Part shown: positions 52,819-60,576 of the stretch, one piece after another
Position numbering within the stretch: position 1 is the first letter of the stretch
How the letters are laid out: each line of letters begins with the position of its first letter
Assembly (NCBI GenBank): GCA_934467415.1
Contig: CAKSLQ010000008.1
Location: 45,986 to 109,985 of the forward strand
Source: an uncultured Eubacteriales bacterium
Lineage (GTDB): Bacteria; Bacillota; Clostridia; Oscillospirales; CAG-272
Direction: 5' to 3'
DNA: 64,000 nucleotides
Notes under the pieces: generated by a model
The model's database searches: none
What the model was told of the DNA's origin: nothing
Seen by the model: only the letters and a program-made list of their open reading frames with translations
Program-made: the position numbers and the translations under genes

Positions 52819-53502
52819 TTACCTACCTGTCGCGTGAATCATGGCAAACGGCGTTTTCAGGATGATCCGGATGTCCTTCCAGGTCGTGCGGGTCTCGATG
52901 TATTCGAGATCCATCTCCAGCCATTTGTCAAACGGAATGTCGTTGCGGTGCGGCGAGATCTGCCAGGTGCAGGTGATGCCGGGCGTGACGATCAGCCGGA
53001 GCCGGTCGTAGTCGGTGTACTGCTCCACCTCGTTCGGCAGCGGCGGACGCGGCCCGACGAGGCTCATGTTGCCGACGATCACATTGAAAAACTGCGGCAG
53101 CTCGTCGATCGACAGCTTGCGGATGATCCGGCCGACGCGCGTGATGCGCGGGTCGTTCTTCATCTTGAAGACCGGGCCGTCCATCTCGTTCCGCTCCATC
53201 AGCTCCGCCTTCCGCTTGTCCGCATCGACGTACATCGAGCGGAACTTGTACATGTAAAACGGCTTGCCGTGCCGCCCGATACGGACCTGCTTGTAGAACG
53301 GGCTGCCGTGCGGATCGTCGATGAAGACGATCAGCGCCAGGAGCAGCATCGGCAGGATCAGCGGGATCAGCAGCAGCGTCACCGTGACAAGGTCGAACGC
53401 CCGCTTCTTCTTCCAGTACGAGCCGTAGGACTTTTCGATCAGCTTTTTCAGCCTGGCCGCCGTCCTGGCATCGACCTTTTCGTAGTCAATGTAATGTCCC
53501 AT
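52819..53502 (-). CDS. Initiating phosphoglycosyl transferase (bacterial sugar transferase family)
   Basis: 227-residue monotopic enzyme that moves a sugar-1-phosphate from a UDP-sugar to undecaprenyl phosphate, the first step of repeat-unit synthesis. A re-entrant hydrophobic helix lies at about 35-62. Signature parts are KPFYMYKFRSMYVDAD, the catalytic Asp-Glu pair in KLSIDELPQF, and SLVGPRPPLPNEV. It is short, lacking the N-terminal multi-membrane part of WbaP/WcaJ, as in small CpsE-like enzymes. ATG at 53502 directly follows the GT32 stop (TAAATG). Confidence 0.95.
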   Translation of the reverse strand: MGHYIDYEKVDARTAARLKKLIEKSYGSYWKKKRAFDLVTVTLLLIPLILPMLLLALIVFIDDPHGSPFYKQVRIGRHGKPFYMYKFRSMYVDADKRKAELMERNEMDGPVFKMKNDPRITRVGRIIRKLSIDELPQFFNVIVGNMSLVGPRPPLPNEVEQYTDYDRLRLIVTPGITCTWQISPHRNDIPFDKWLEMDLEYIETRTTWKDIRIILKTPFAMIHATGR

Positions 53503-54243
53503 TTACCATTCCCACCTGTCCGATCTGTAGAGAAGCTTTCCGTAAAGGAAGCAGTATGCCTTGATGCCGATGATCCGCTTCAGCCGGAGCGTGCGCCTGG
53601 TCACATCGCTGGACCAGGACGCATCGTAATGGTGAATCGAGATCGTGTCTTTCGTGATTTTCTTCTTGCCGGTGAAAAAGTTGATCGGGCACAGCACCTC
53701 CTCCCGGAGGAAGCACACATTGTCGATCACCTGATCGCGCCTTGCCGGGTCTACGCCGAGCGCTCTGAGCGAAGCCGTGTTCCGGTCCGGGCAGGGCGTG
53801 GTGTCCGGCTGGCCGTCCGCCCCGAAAAACGAGATGCCGTCGTAGCCGTCGAGCATCGCCTTCACAAACCGGTTGCCCGGCACGGCGCCGAACCCGAGCC
53901 CGGTCGCGACCAGATCCTTGCCACACTCGTAGCCGAAAAAGCCGTCGTACTTCCCGGTGAGCGCATCCAGGCTTTTCAGCAGCTCGACGTCGGTGTCGAG
54001 GTAAACGCCGCCATGCTCGTACACGACCTTCAGCCGGACGTAGTCGCTGACAAACGCCCATTTCCCGGCCTTGTATGCCTCCGACGCATAGCGGTTTTCG
54101 TCGAGATCGACGTTGCTCTCATCCCAGCGGACGATCGTGTAGTCCGGGCATTTCTTCTTCCAGGACTCGATGCATTTCTTCACCGAGGGCGGCAGCGGGC
54201 TGCCCCCGAACCAGCAGTAATGAATGATCTTCGGTATGCACAT
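53503..54243 (-). CDS. Family 32-type glycosyltransferase (capsular polysaccharide synthesis)
   Basis: 246 residues with the start IPKIIHYCWFGGSPLPPSV typical of GT32 enzymes. WAFVSDYVRLKVVYEHGGVYLDTDVE contains the DXD site (near residue 80). It probably transfers galactose, mannose or a similar sugar to the growing unit. It lies between acetyltransferase and initiating transferase genes with 1-5 bp gaps. Confidence 0.93.
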   Translation of the reverse strand: MCIPKIIHYCWFGGSPLPPSVKKCIESWKKKCPDYTIVRWDESNVDLDENRYASEAYKAGKWAFVSDYVRLKVVYEHGGVYLDTDVELLKSLDALTGKYDGFFGYECGKDLVATGLGFGAVPGNRFVKAMLDGYDGISFFGADGQPDTTPCPDRNTASLRALGVDPARRDQVIDNVCFLREEVLCPINFFTGKKKITKDTISIHHYDASWSSDVTRRTLRLKRIIGIKAYCFLYGKLLYRSDRWEW

Positions 54244-54247
54244 GGTC

Positions 54248-54778
54248 TCACACCCTGTTTTCGATATAGGACGCCGTCGCGTTCTCCCGCGGGATCACCC
54301 GCGCGGGGTTGCCGATGACGATGCTGTGATCCGGCACGTCGAAATTGACGTAGGCAAGCGGCGCGATCAGCACATCGCTCCCGACCGTGATCTTCCCGAC
54401 CACGACGGCGTTGGTCCCGATCCACACGTTGTCCCCGAGCGTCGGCGTGCCGCGCCTTGCGCCGCGGTTCTCCTGCCCGAGCGTCACGCCCGTGGCGATG
54501 TTGACATTTCTGCCGATGATGCAGTCGGGGTGGATGATGACGCGGCCGAAATGGCCGATGTAAAAGCCCTCTCCGATGCTTGTCCGCGCCGGGATCTGGA
54601 TTCCGGTCCTCTGCGACAAGTGCCGCAGGCGCAGATGCACAAACGGATTTTTGCTGCCCTGCGCCCGGCGGAAGGCCAGGATGAAGCGCAGCTCCGGCCT
54701 GCGGAAGAGCCGATGCAGAAGCGGCTCGCCGCCGTCGCCGTAATAGCGGTACAGATCCTTCTTCGCGATGTCTTTCAT
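54248..54778 (-). CDS. Hexapeptide-repeat O-acetyltransferase (serine acetyltransferase-like)
   Basis: 176 residues. A helical N-terminus is followed by a left-handed beta-helix: IPARTSIGEGFYIGHFGRVIIHPDCIIGRNVNIATGVTLG in short repeats, with His in IGHFGRV, then NVWIGTNAVVVGKITVGSDV and a C-terminal loop GNPARVIPRENA. In this context it likely acetylates a sugar of the polysaccharide rather than serine. ATG at 54778 overlaps the flippase stop (ATGA); a longer open frame upstream belongs to another frame of the flippase gene. Confidence 0.9.
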   Translation of the reverse strand: MKDIAKKDLYRYYGDGGEPLLHRLFRRPELRFILAFRRAQGSKNPFVHLRLRHLSQRTGIQIPARTSIGEGFYIGHFGRVIIHPDCIIGRNVNIATGVTLGQENRGARRGTPTLGDNVWIGTNAVVVGKITVGSDVLIAPLAYVNFDVPDHSIVIGNPARVIPRENATASYIENRV

Positions 54779-56298
54779 CTCTTCGCCCCCTTCATCCTGC
54801 CAAGCAGCAGGCCGATCCGATCGGTGACCGCCCGAAACGCCTCCGGGCAGACGATCGCATTGACGATGCAGTAGACCGGCAGGATCCACAGCATGTTGAG
54901 TATCCCGTGCAGGCAGAGCGTGAGAAAACGCATCCCGCAGAAATGTGTCGTGCCGAAAATCGCGTAAATGCCGCCGAAGACCGCGCCGTTCGCCGCGAGC
55001 AGGCCGAGGCTCTTCCACACGCTGCGCCCGAGGATCTTCCGGTTGGTGTAAAACAGCGTGACGGCCGCGCGGAACACGATGGCGGCCACCGTGCCGAGCA
55101 GCGCGCCGCAGATGCCGAACCGCAGGATGCCGACGACGGTCAGCGACAGGTTGATCCCCATCTCGCAGACCGCGTGCCAGCGGGTCGCGCGGAACGCCCC
55201 GGCATATTCGATCACCTGATTGGCGGGCAGCTTTGCCGCCGAGAGCATCTTGGCCACGGCAAAGAGCAGCAGCAGCGTCGGACGGATGTAATCGGCGTCC
55301 CGTATGCCGCCGGTGTAGATCTGAATAAGGGGCAGCAGAAAGACGGCCATGGCCGTGTACACGACGAAATTCAGCATGATATAGAGGCATTCGTACACGC
55401 GGAACCGCCGCAGAAACAGATCCCTATCGACGGAAAAAAGCTGTCCCAGGGCAAAATTGAAGCCCTTGGCAAGACAGCCGATAAATGTCTCCACCTGCAT
55501 GAAAAACAGGTTGTAGACATAATAAACGCTGACGGTGTTGAAGTCCGTAAGGAAGGACAGCAGCAGAATGTCGGTGTTGTTGAACACCATTGCGGAGAGC
55601 TGATGCAGGAGGACGGCGTTCTTCTGCGAAATCGCCCGGAAATCAGCCGCGACATTCAGATCCAGCCAGCTATAGTGTTTTTTTGCATAGAACGCCACAT
55701 AGAGCAGCTGTGCAACGGCCGTCATGCAATAGGCCGCCTGCATGAGCACCAGGTTGTCGGTCAGCATCAGCACGGCGACCTTCAGAAAGCCGCTGACCAC
55801 CTGGAGTACCGTCTGCGAATTGGTGATGACGTACTGCATCCCGTCGGTTTCGAGCAGGATGCTGTATTTCCCCTGCACGAAGAAGGTGACAAGGGAGGGG
55901 ATGCCGTTGAGCAGCACCAGCGCGACGACCGTCCGGGACGGCAGCCCCGTGTCGATGCAGAAGCCGTAGATCACGGCGATCAGCGAGATCGCGGCGGCAT
56001 AGGTCACACCGATGCGGATATAGTGCCGTCTCGTCGCGGCGAGGATGCCGTTGATCGCCGCCCTGTCCCCGGTCGCAACCGGCCGGAGAAGCGCCTGCGA
56101 GGTCGCCAGTCCGACGCCCGCCTCGAGGAGGCACAGATAGGTGAAGATCTGCTTGATGGTGGAGAGAACGCCGTTGACCGACGAACCGAAGTTCTCGATG
56201 TACAGGCGGGGGAGCAGAAAGCCGATGGCAATCGTGACAACCTGGCACAGCACGACCGACAGCAGATTGAATTGAATCTTTCTTGCATGCGTTCCCAT
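54775..56298 (-). CDS. Wzx-type polysaccharide flippase (MATE/MOP superfamily)
   Basis: 507 residues with about 12-14 membrane helices. Typical blocks are KIQFNLLSVVLCQVVTIAIGFLLPRLYIENFG at the start and NNTDILLLSFLTDFNTVSVYYVY in the middle. It flips lipid-linked repeat units to the outer leaflet for the Wzy-like polymerase. It overlaps the acetyltransferase gene by 4 bp. AAGGAG lies 12 nt before the ATG. Confidence 0.93.
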   Translation of the reverse strand: MGTHARKIQFNLLSVVLCQVVTIAIGFLLPRLYIENFGSSVNGVLSTIKQIFTYLCLLEAGVGLATSQALLRPVATGDRAAINGILAATRRHYIRIGVTYAAAISLIAVIYGFCIDTGLPSRTVVALVLLNGIPSLVTFFVQGKYSILLETDGMQYVITNSQTVLQVVSGFLKVAVLMLTDNLVLMQAAYCMTAVAQLLYVAFYAKKHYSWLDLNVAADFRAISQKNAVLLHQLSAMVFNNTDILLLSFLTDFNTVSVYYVYNLFFMQVETFIGCLAKGFNFALGQLFSVDRDLFLRRFRVYECLYIMLNFVVYTAMAVFLLPLIQIYTGGIRDADYIRPTLLLLFAVAKMLSAAKLPANQVIEYAGAFRATRWHAVCEMGINLSLTVVGILRFGICGALLGTVAAIVFRAAVTLFYTNRKILGRSVWKSLGLLAANGAVFGGIYAIFGTTHFCGMRFLTLCLHGILNMLWILPVYCIVNAIVCPEAFRAVTDRIGLLLGRMKGAKR

Positions 56299-56327
56299 CG
56301 GGAGCTTACTCCTTTCTTCGGCAGATC

Positions 56328-57368
56328 TCAGTAGATTTTTTTGAGGAAACCGAACGGCTTTGTCCCCGATGCAAGGAGGATCGCCGCGGTCAGAATCCCC
56401 GTGCAGGCCAGCACCGCCGCCGTGAGCAGCAGCGAGTTTTCAATCACGGGATAATATTCCGTGAGCAGCGTGACGGGGATCATATGTGTAAAGTAGATCA
56501 GGCTGCTGCACGGGCGCAGAATGCCGCACACCCTTTCGCCGACCCCGATCTTCGCCGTGAGCACCGCGCGCAGCAGATAATACGCGGCCGGCAGGAGGAA
56601 GAAATATAAGTCGTATTCCAGCGGCTGCCCGAACCGGGCGACGCAGGCAAATTCGGCGGTGAGCAGCAGCATGGAGACCAGAAAGCCGCAGGCCGCACGG
56701 CGGAACGTGCCGAGATCCTCCCGCGCCGCAAGCGCCGCGCCGAGGGCGACGAAGACCATGCCCTCAAACACGCCGTTGCGCGTCGTCCCGATCACGCTGT
56801 AGACCGCCCGGACCGCATCGGCAAAGCCTTGCGGAAACGGAAGCCCGGCGACAAGGCCGTACCAGCTCTGGCCGAAAAGGCCGATGATGTAGAGCAGGAC
56901 GCCGACGGCGATGACCGTGCGGAGCTTCATGCCCCGCTTCAGCAGGAACGCAACGAGGCTGACGGCGACGATCGTCGCCGGGAGATACCACAGAAGGCCG
57001 AAGCCGGCGGAAAACACCATGTTTTTCAGCCAGCCGAGAAAGATCGGCAGAGCATTCTGCCGGTCCCAATACATCTGAAGCGCCGTATAGGGGAAGTAGA
57101 TCGCCGACCAGATCATATACAGGCAGAAGATCCGCCGGAGATACCGCCCGACGATGCCGAAGTCCACGGCGCCCGGCCGCATCTTCCGAAACAGCAGGAA
57201 GCCGGACGAAATGAAAAAGAACGGGACGGCGATCCGGCACAGGCAGTTGACCAGAAGCGAATTCAGTCTGCCGTCCACCGATTCAAGCGGCGCTATGTGG
57301 ATGAACACGATCATCACCGCGCAAACCAGCTTGACCACATCCATAGCGGGATAGTATGTTCTGTTCAT
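56328..57368 (-). CDS. Acyltransferase 3 family membrane protein
   Basis: 346 residues, about 10 membrane helices. The N-terminal block has the conserved His (MIVFIHIAPLES) and Arg (LCRIAVPFFFISSGFLLF) of the family. Such proteins O-acetylate or succinylate polysaccharides at the membrane. It is the first gene after the promoter at 57553-57581, with a leader of about 180 nt. AAAGGAG precedes the ATG. Confidence 0.9.
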   Translation of the reverse strand: MNRTYYPAMDVVKLVCAVMIVFIHIAPLESVDGRLNSLLVNCLCRIAVPFFFISSGFLLFRKMRPGAVDFGIVGRYLRRIFCLYMIWSAIYFPYTALQMYWDRQNALPIFLGWLKNMVFSAGFGLLWYLPATIVAVSLVAFLLKRGMKLRTVIAVGVLLYIIGLFGQSWYGLVAGLPFPQGFADAVRAVYSVIGTTRNGVFEGMVFVALGAALAAREDLGTFRRAACGFLVSMLLLTAEFACVARFGQPLEYDLYFFLLPAAYYLLRAVLTAKIGVGERVCGILRPCSSLIYFTHMIPVTLLTEYYPVIENSLLLTAAVLACTGILTAAILLASGTKPFGFLKKIY

Positions 57369-57552
57369 GGCTCTCCTTTGCGGAAATCGAATGCTACGGC
57401 GGCGTCTGACGGATCGGTGCCCGCCGAAATGCCGTATCGGCGCTTGGTGTATGCGGGTCCCGCCCGCTTTTTGTGCAGGTTTGTGCGTGTTGTTGCAAGC
57501 CGGACAGATCTCGATATAATAATCGTTCTTTTTCTAAAATATATCTCATTTT

Positions 57553-57581
57553 ATAATACACGAAAATCCTGGCAATGTCAA
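57553..57581 (-). promoter_or_regulatory. Consensus promoter of the polysaccharide-signalling gene run
   Basis: Minus-strand -35 TTGACA (57576-57581), 17-bp spacer, -10 TATTAT (57553-57558). It is the only strong promoter I could find upstream of the 25-kb minus-strand run. The 57369-57545 leader contains GC-rich short inverted repeats but no riboswitch I can recognise. Confidence 0.85.
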
Positions 57582-57599
57582 GGTTTTTGTCTCTTTTTG

Positions 57600-57628
57600 T
57601 AGACATGGCGCGTGTTTTATGTTATGAT
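57600..57628 (+). promoter_or_regulatory. Divergent promoter of the plus-strand acyltransferase gene
   Basis: -35 TAGACA (57600-57605), 17-bp spacer, -10 TATGAT (57623-57628). Its -35 lies 18 bp from that of the oppositely directed cluster promoter. Confidence 0.7.
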
Positions 57629-57681
57629 AAAATACGGGTCTGTAATTGAGACCGATTCTGAAATCGGGGGCGAATCCGGAT

Positions 57682-58695
57682 ATGAACAGAAACAAGCTGA
57701 TCGACGCGCTCAAGGGGTATGCCTGCCTGCTTGTGGTCTTCGGTCACGTCATCATCGGCATCCGCACCGCGGGCGCGCCCGTCCCCGCGTTCATGGAGAC
57801 CGCGGAGCGCTTCATCTGGTCCTTCCACATTGATCTGTTCATGTTTTTGTCCGGCTTTGTCTACACGCTGACCGGCGGCCGGAAAGGAAAAGGACGGCTC
57901 GCCTTTCTGCGGGACAAGCTGCTTTCGCTCGGCATCCCGTACCTGTTCTTCTCCTGCCTGTACATCACGGTCAACTGCCTTGCCCCCGGCGTCAACAACC
58001 CCGCGTCCTTTACCGACATGCTGTTCCTCTGGCGCACCCCCATCGCGCAGTACTGGTTTCTGTACGCGCTGCTTTGGCTGTTCGTCCTCTGGACGCTGCT
58101 GCCCGACCGGCTGCCGAACGCGGCGAAGACCGCCCTGCTCTACGGCGTATTCCTCCTCTGCAAGGTTCTCGACCTCGACATGGGCGTTCTCGACTCCTCG
58201 ATGAACTGTGTGCTCGCCTTCGGCCTCGGCACCTGCCTGCATTCCCTGCCGGTCGAGCGGGTTCCGCTGCCCGCAAGGCTGGCGGTGCTGCCCGTCCACG
58301 TCGGCGTCACCCTGTGGGCGATCGGGAGCGGCCGGATCAACTGCCTGCTTGCGGACGACCTTGTCACGGTGCTCGGCATCGCGGCGTCGGTCTGCTTCAT
58401 TTACACCGTCACGCGCGCAGCCGCGGTGCGACGCTTTCTCGAATTTATCTGCAAATACTCGTTTCAGATCTATCTGCTGCACACCTTTTTCACCGCGGCG
58501 GTCCGCATCCTGCTCTTCCGCCTCGGCATTGCAAGCTACCCCGTCCATGTCCTCGCGGGCACGGTGATCGGCGTGGCGCTGCCCATCGGCGCGGCCGCAC
58601 TCGCGGCGCGCTCGCCGTACACGGAGTTCTTTTTCTTCCCCAAGCGCGCGCTCGCCGCCATCCGCGCGCGCCGCACCGGATCCGCGCAGTCCTGA
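57682..58695 (+). CDS. Acyltransferase 3 family membrane protein
   Basis: 337 residues with about 10 membrane helices. The family His is in VVFGHVIIG and the helix-2 block is FHIDLFMFLSGFVYTL. It is a different branch from the acyltransferase at 56328, closer to OafA/fucose-4-O-acetylase-like proteins. It probably decorates the same or another cell-surface polymer. It is transcribed away from the cluster from its own promoter and ends at a terminator. The ATG at 57682 follows a weak GGGGGCGAATCCGG site. Confidence 0.88.
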   Translation: MNRNKLIDALKGYACLLVVFGHVIIGIRTAGAPVPAFMETAERFIWSFHIDLFMFLSGFVYTLTGGRKGKGRLAFLRDKLLSLGIPYLFFSCLYITVNCLAPGVNNPASFTDMLFLWRTPIAQYWFLYALLWLFVLWTLLPDRLPNAAKTALLYGVFLLCKVLDLDMGVLDSSMNCVLAFGLGTCLHSLPVERVPLPARLAVLPVHVGVTLWAIGSGRINCLLADDLVTVLGIAASVCFIYTVTRAAAVRRFLEFICKYSFQIYLLHTFFTAAVRILLFRLGIASYPVHVLAGTVIGVALPIGAAALAARSPYTEFFFFPKRALAAIRARRTGSAQS

Positions 58696-58730
58696 GCCGC
58701 GCGCCGCGCTTCGCCGCACCGCTCTCATGC

Positions 58731-58762
58731 AAAAAGGCAGCCCTTTCGGGCTGCCTTTTTCG
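58731..58762. terminator. Bidirectional terminator between convergent genes
   Basis: AAAAAGGCAGCCC-TTTC-GGGCTGCCTTTTT, ending both the acyltransferase (plus) and the ABC transporter pair (minus). Confidence 0.92.
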
Positions 58763-58776
58763 ATTGAATGCGTGCT

Positions 58777-60573
58777 TTACACCGGCCGGAATGCAGCGTT
58801 TGCACCGTGTGTGCCGCCGTCAGCCGCCGCGGCATTCGCCCCCGCGAGCGTCCAGCTCCGGCTCTCGGTCTGGAGCCGCACCATGCGGGCGAATATGCCG
58901 TTCTCTTGCAAAAGCTCTGCTGGCGAGCCCTGCTCGGCCACCGCACCATCCTTGAGCACCACGATCCTGTCCGCGCCGGAGACGGTGCGCATCCGGTGGG
59001 CGATGATGAGGACGGTCTTGTTTTTGATGAGGCGGGAGAGCGCCTCCTGAATGGCCGTTTCATTCTCCACATCCAGCCCGGCGGTGGCTTCGTCCAGCAG
59101 AATGACGGGTGCATCCTTCAGAAAGGCGCGGGCGATGGAAATGCGCTGCCGCTCACCGCCGGAAAGCGCACAGCCGTTTTCGCCGATGTCGGTGTTCCAA
59201 CCGTCGGGGAGCTTTTCGGCAAACCTGTCCACATTGGCGAGCCTTGCCGCCGCGATCACCTCTTCGTCCGTCGCGTCCTTGCGGCCGATGCGGATATTCT
59301 CCAAAATGCTGTTGTTAAAGAGCGTCACATCCTGAAACACGATGGAGTAGAGACTCATCAGCTTTTCCGGGTCGATCTTCGATATATCCATGCCGCCCAC
59401 GGTGATCCTGCCCCGGTCAATGTCCCAGAACCGCGCCGCCAGACGGGAAACGGTGGTCTTGCCGCCGCCGGAGGGGCCGACCAGCGCCGTGACCTGCCCC
59501 TGCTTTGCCGTGAAAGACACGTCCTTCAGCACCGTCTCGCCGCTCTGATAGGAGAAGGCCACATGGTCGAATACGATGTCGCAGCCCCGATTGGTGAGCT
59601 GTTCGCTGCCGGTCTGCACGGGGCAGTCCAGAATCTCATGCATACGCTCGATGTTGCTGCCTGTGCCGATGATGGCGGCGAGGTTTTGCAGCGTTCCCTC
59701 CAAGGGGTCATACAGGCGGGACACCACCAAAAGGAACATGAAGAAGGTCATCACATCCAGCTCGCCTTTTACCAGCAGAGATGCACCTGCAAGGGCGGTG
59801 GTGGCAATGCCCAGCCGCAGTACAAGTCCCGCGGAGACCACAAAGACCGCCGTTCCCAGCTCACTTTTGATGAGTCGGCCTTCCACCGCACGAATTTTCT
59901 TTTCCAGCCCGGCAAGATAGCCGTCTTCTGCGTTGTTGGCGCGCAGGTCGGGCAGGGTCTCTATGCACTCCTGAATGCCGTCCTCGCAGGCGACCTTCGC
60001 CGCCGTCGCCTTGCGGGAGAGCCTTTTCTGCACGTCGGAGGCAAGCCCCACGATGGCAAAGGCCACCGGCAGCGGCCAGATGGCGGCAAGCGCCATGCGT
60101 CGGTTGAAAAACAGCATGGACACGGCGATGACCGTGGTGGAGAGGATCGCGCCGTACAGGGGCGCAACGAAATGAGACTGGCTCTGTTCCAAAACGGCGC
60201 AGTCATTCATGATGGAGGAAGTCAGGTCGGCAAGATCTTTCTTTCCGAAAAAGGAGAGCGGGATCTTCCGCAGCTTCTCCGCAAGGCTCACGCGGCGCAC
60301 GCCGGATTCCACATAGGTGACAAGATAGGTGTTGTCATACTCCAGCCGTGTGCAGCCCGCAATGAGCAGCGCCGCCGCAAGGCAGCTGATGACATAGAAC
60401 GGGATTCGCCCTGCCGTCAGCGCGCCGTTCATCATATCGCCCACCAGCAGGTACAGCAGCCCCACCGGCAGCATGAAGGAGATGTTTTGCAGCGCACAGC
60501 TTAAAATGCCTTTGATGCTGTCCACCGCGCCCTTGTGGGAGAGTGCATAGCGTCTTTGTAAATACTTGATCAT
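58777..60573 (-). CDS. ABC exporter-type half transporter, second of a pair
   Basis: 598 residues: six membrane helices (about 1-310), then a nucleotide-binding domain with Walker A GPSGGGKTT (near 371), signature LSGGERQR, Walker B VILLDEATAGLD and the H-loop IAHRMRT. Both ATP-site residues look canonical. It follows its partner after 3 bp, and together they would form a heterodimer. Exporter-fold pairs of this kind export peptides, lipids or drugs, but some (YbtPQ, IrtAB) import siderophores. The C-terminus has an Ala/Gly-rich tail. Substrate is unknown. Confidence 0.93.
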   Translation of the reverse strand: MIKYLQRRYALSHKGAVDSIKGILSCALQNISFMLPVGLLYLLVGDMMNGALTAGRIPFYVISCLAAALLIAGCTRLEYDNTYLVTYVESGVRRVSLAEKLRKIPLSFFGKKDLADLTSSIMNDCAVLEQSQSHFVAPLYGAILSTTVIAVSMLFFNRRMALAAIWPLPVAFAIVGLASDVQKRLSRKATAAKVACEDGIQECIETLPDLRANNAEDGYLAGLEKKIRAVEGRLIKSELGTAVFVVSAGLVLRLGIATTALAGASLLVKGELDVMTFFMFLLVVSRLYDPLEGTLQNLAAIIGTGSNIERMHEILDCPVQTGSEQLTNRGCDIVFDHVAFSYQSGETVLKDVSFTAKQGQVTALVGPSGGGKTTVSRLAARFWDIDRGRITVGGMDISKIDPEKLMSLYSIVFQDVTLFNNSILENIRIGRKDATDEEVIAAARLANVDRFAEKLPDGWNTDIGENGCALSGGERQRISIARAFLKDAPVILLDEATAGLDVENETAIQEALSRLIKNKTVLIIAHRMRTVSGADRIVVLKDGAVAEQGSPAELLQENGIFARMVRLQTESRSWTLAGANAAAADGGTHGANAAFRPV

Positions 60574-60576
60574 CGC

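Noticed and set aside
54779..55390. Upstream extension of the hexapeptide acetyltransferase reading frame
   Set aside because: It is an alternate frame of the flippase gene; the ATG at 54778 overlapping the flippase stop is the natural start.
57440..57520. Possible c-di-GMP-I (GEMM) riboswitch in the cluster leader, because of ACGCACAAACC and GGGACCCGCA on the minus strand
   Set aside because: The conserved GEMM core is incomplete and the order and spacing of stems do not fit. The resemblance is probably chance, though the context makes it tempting.
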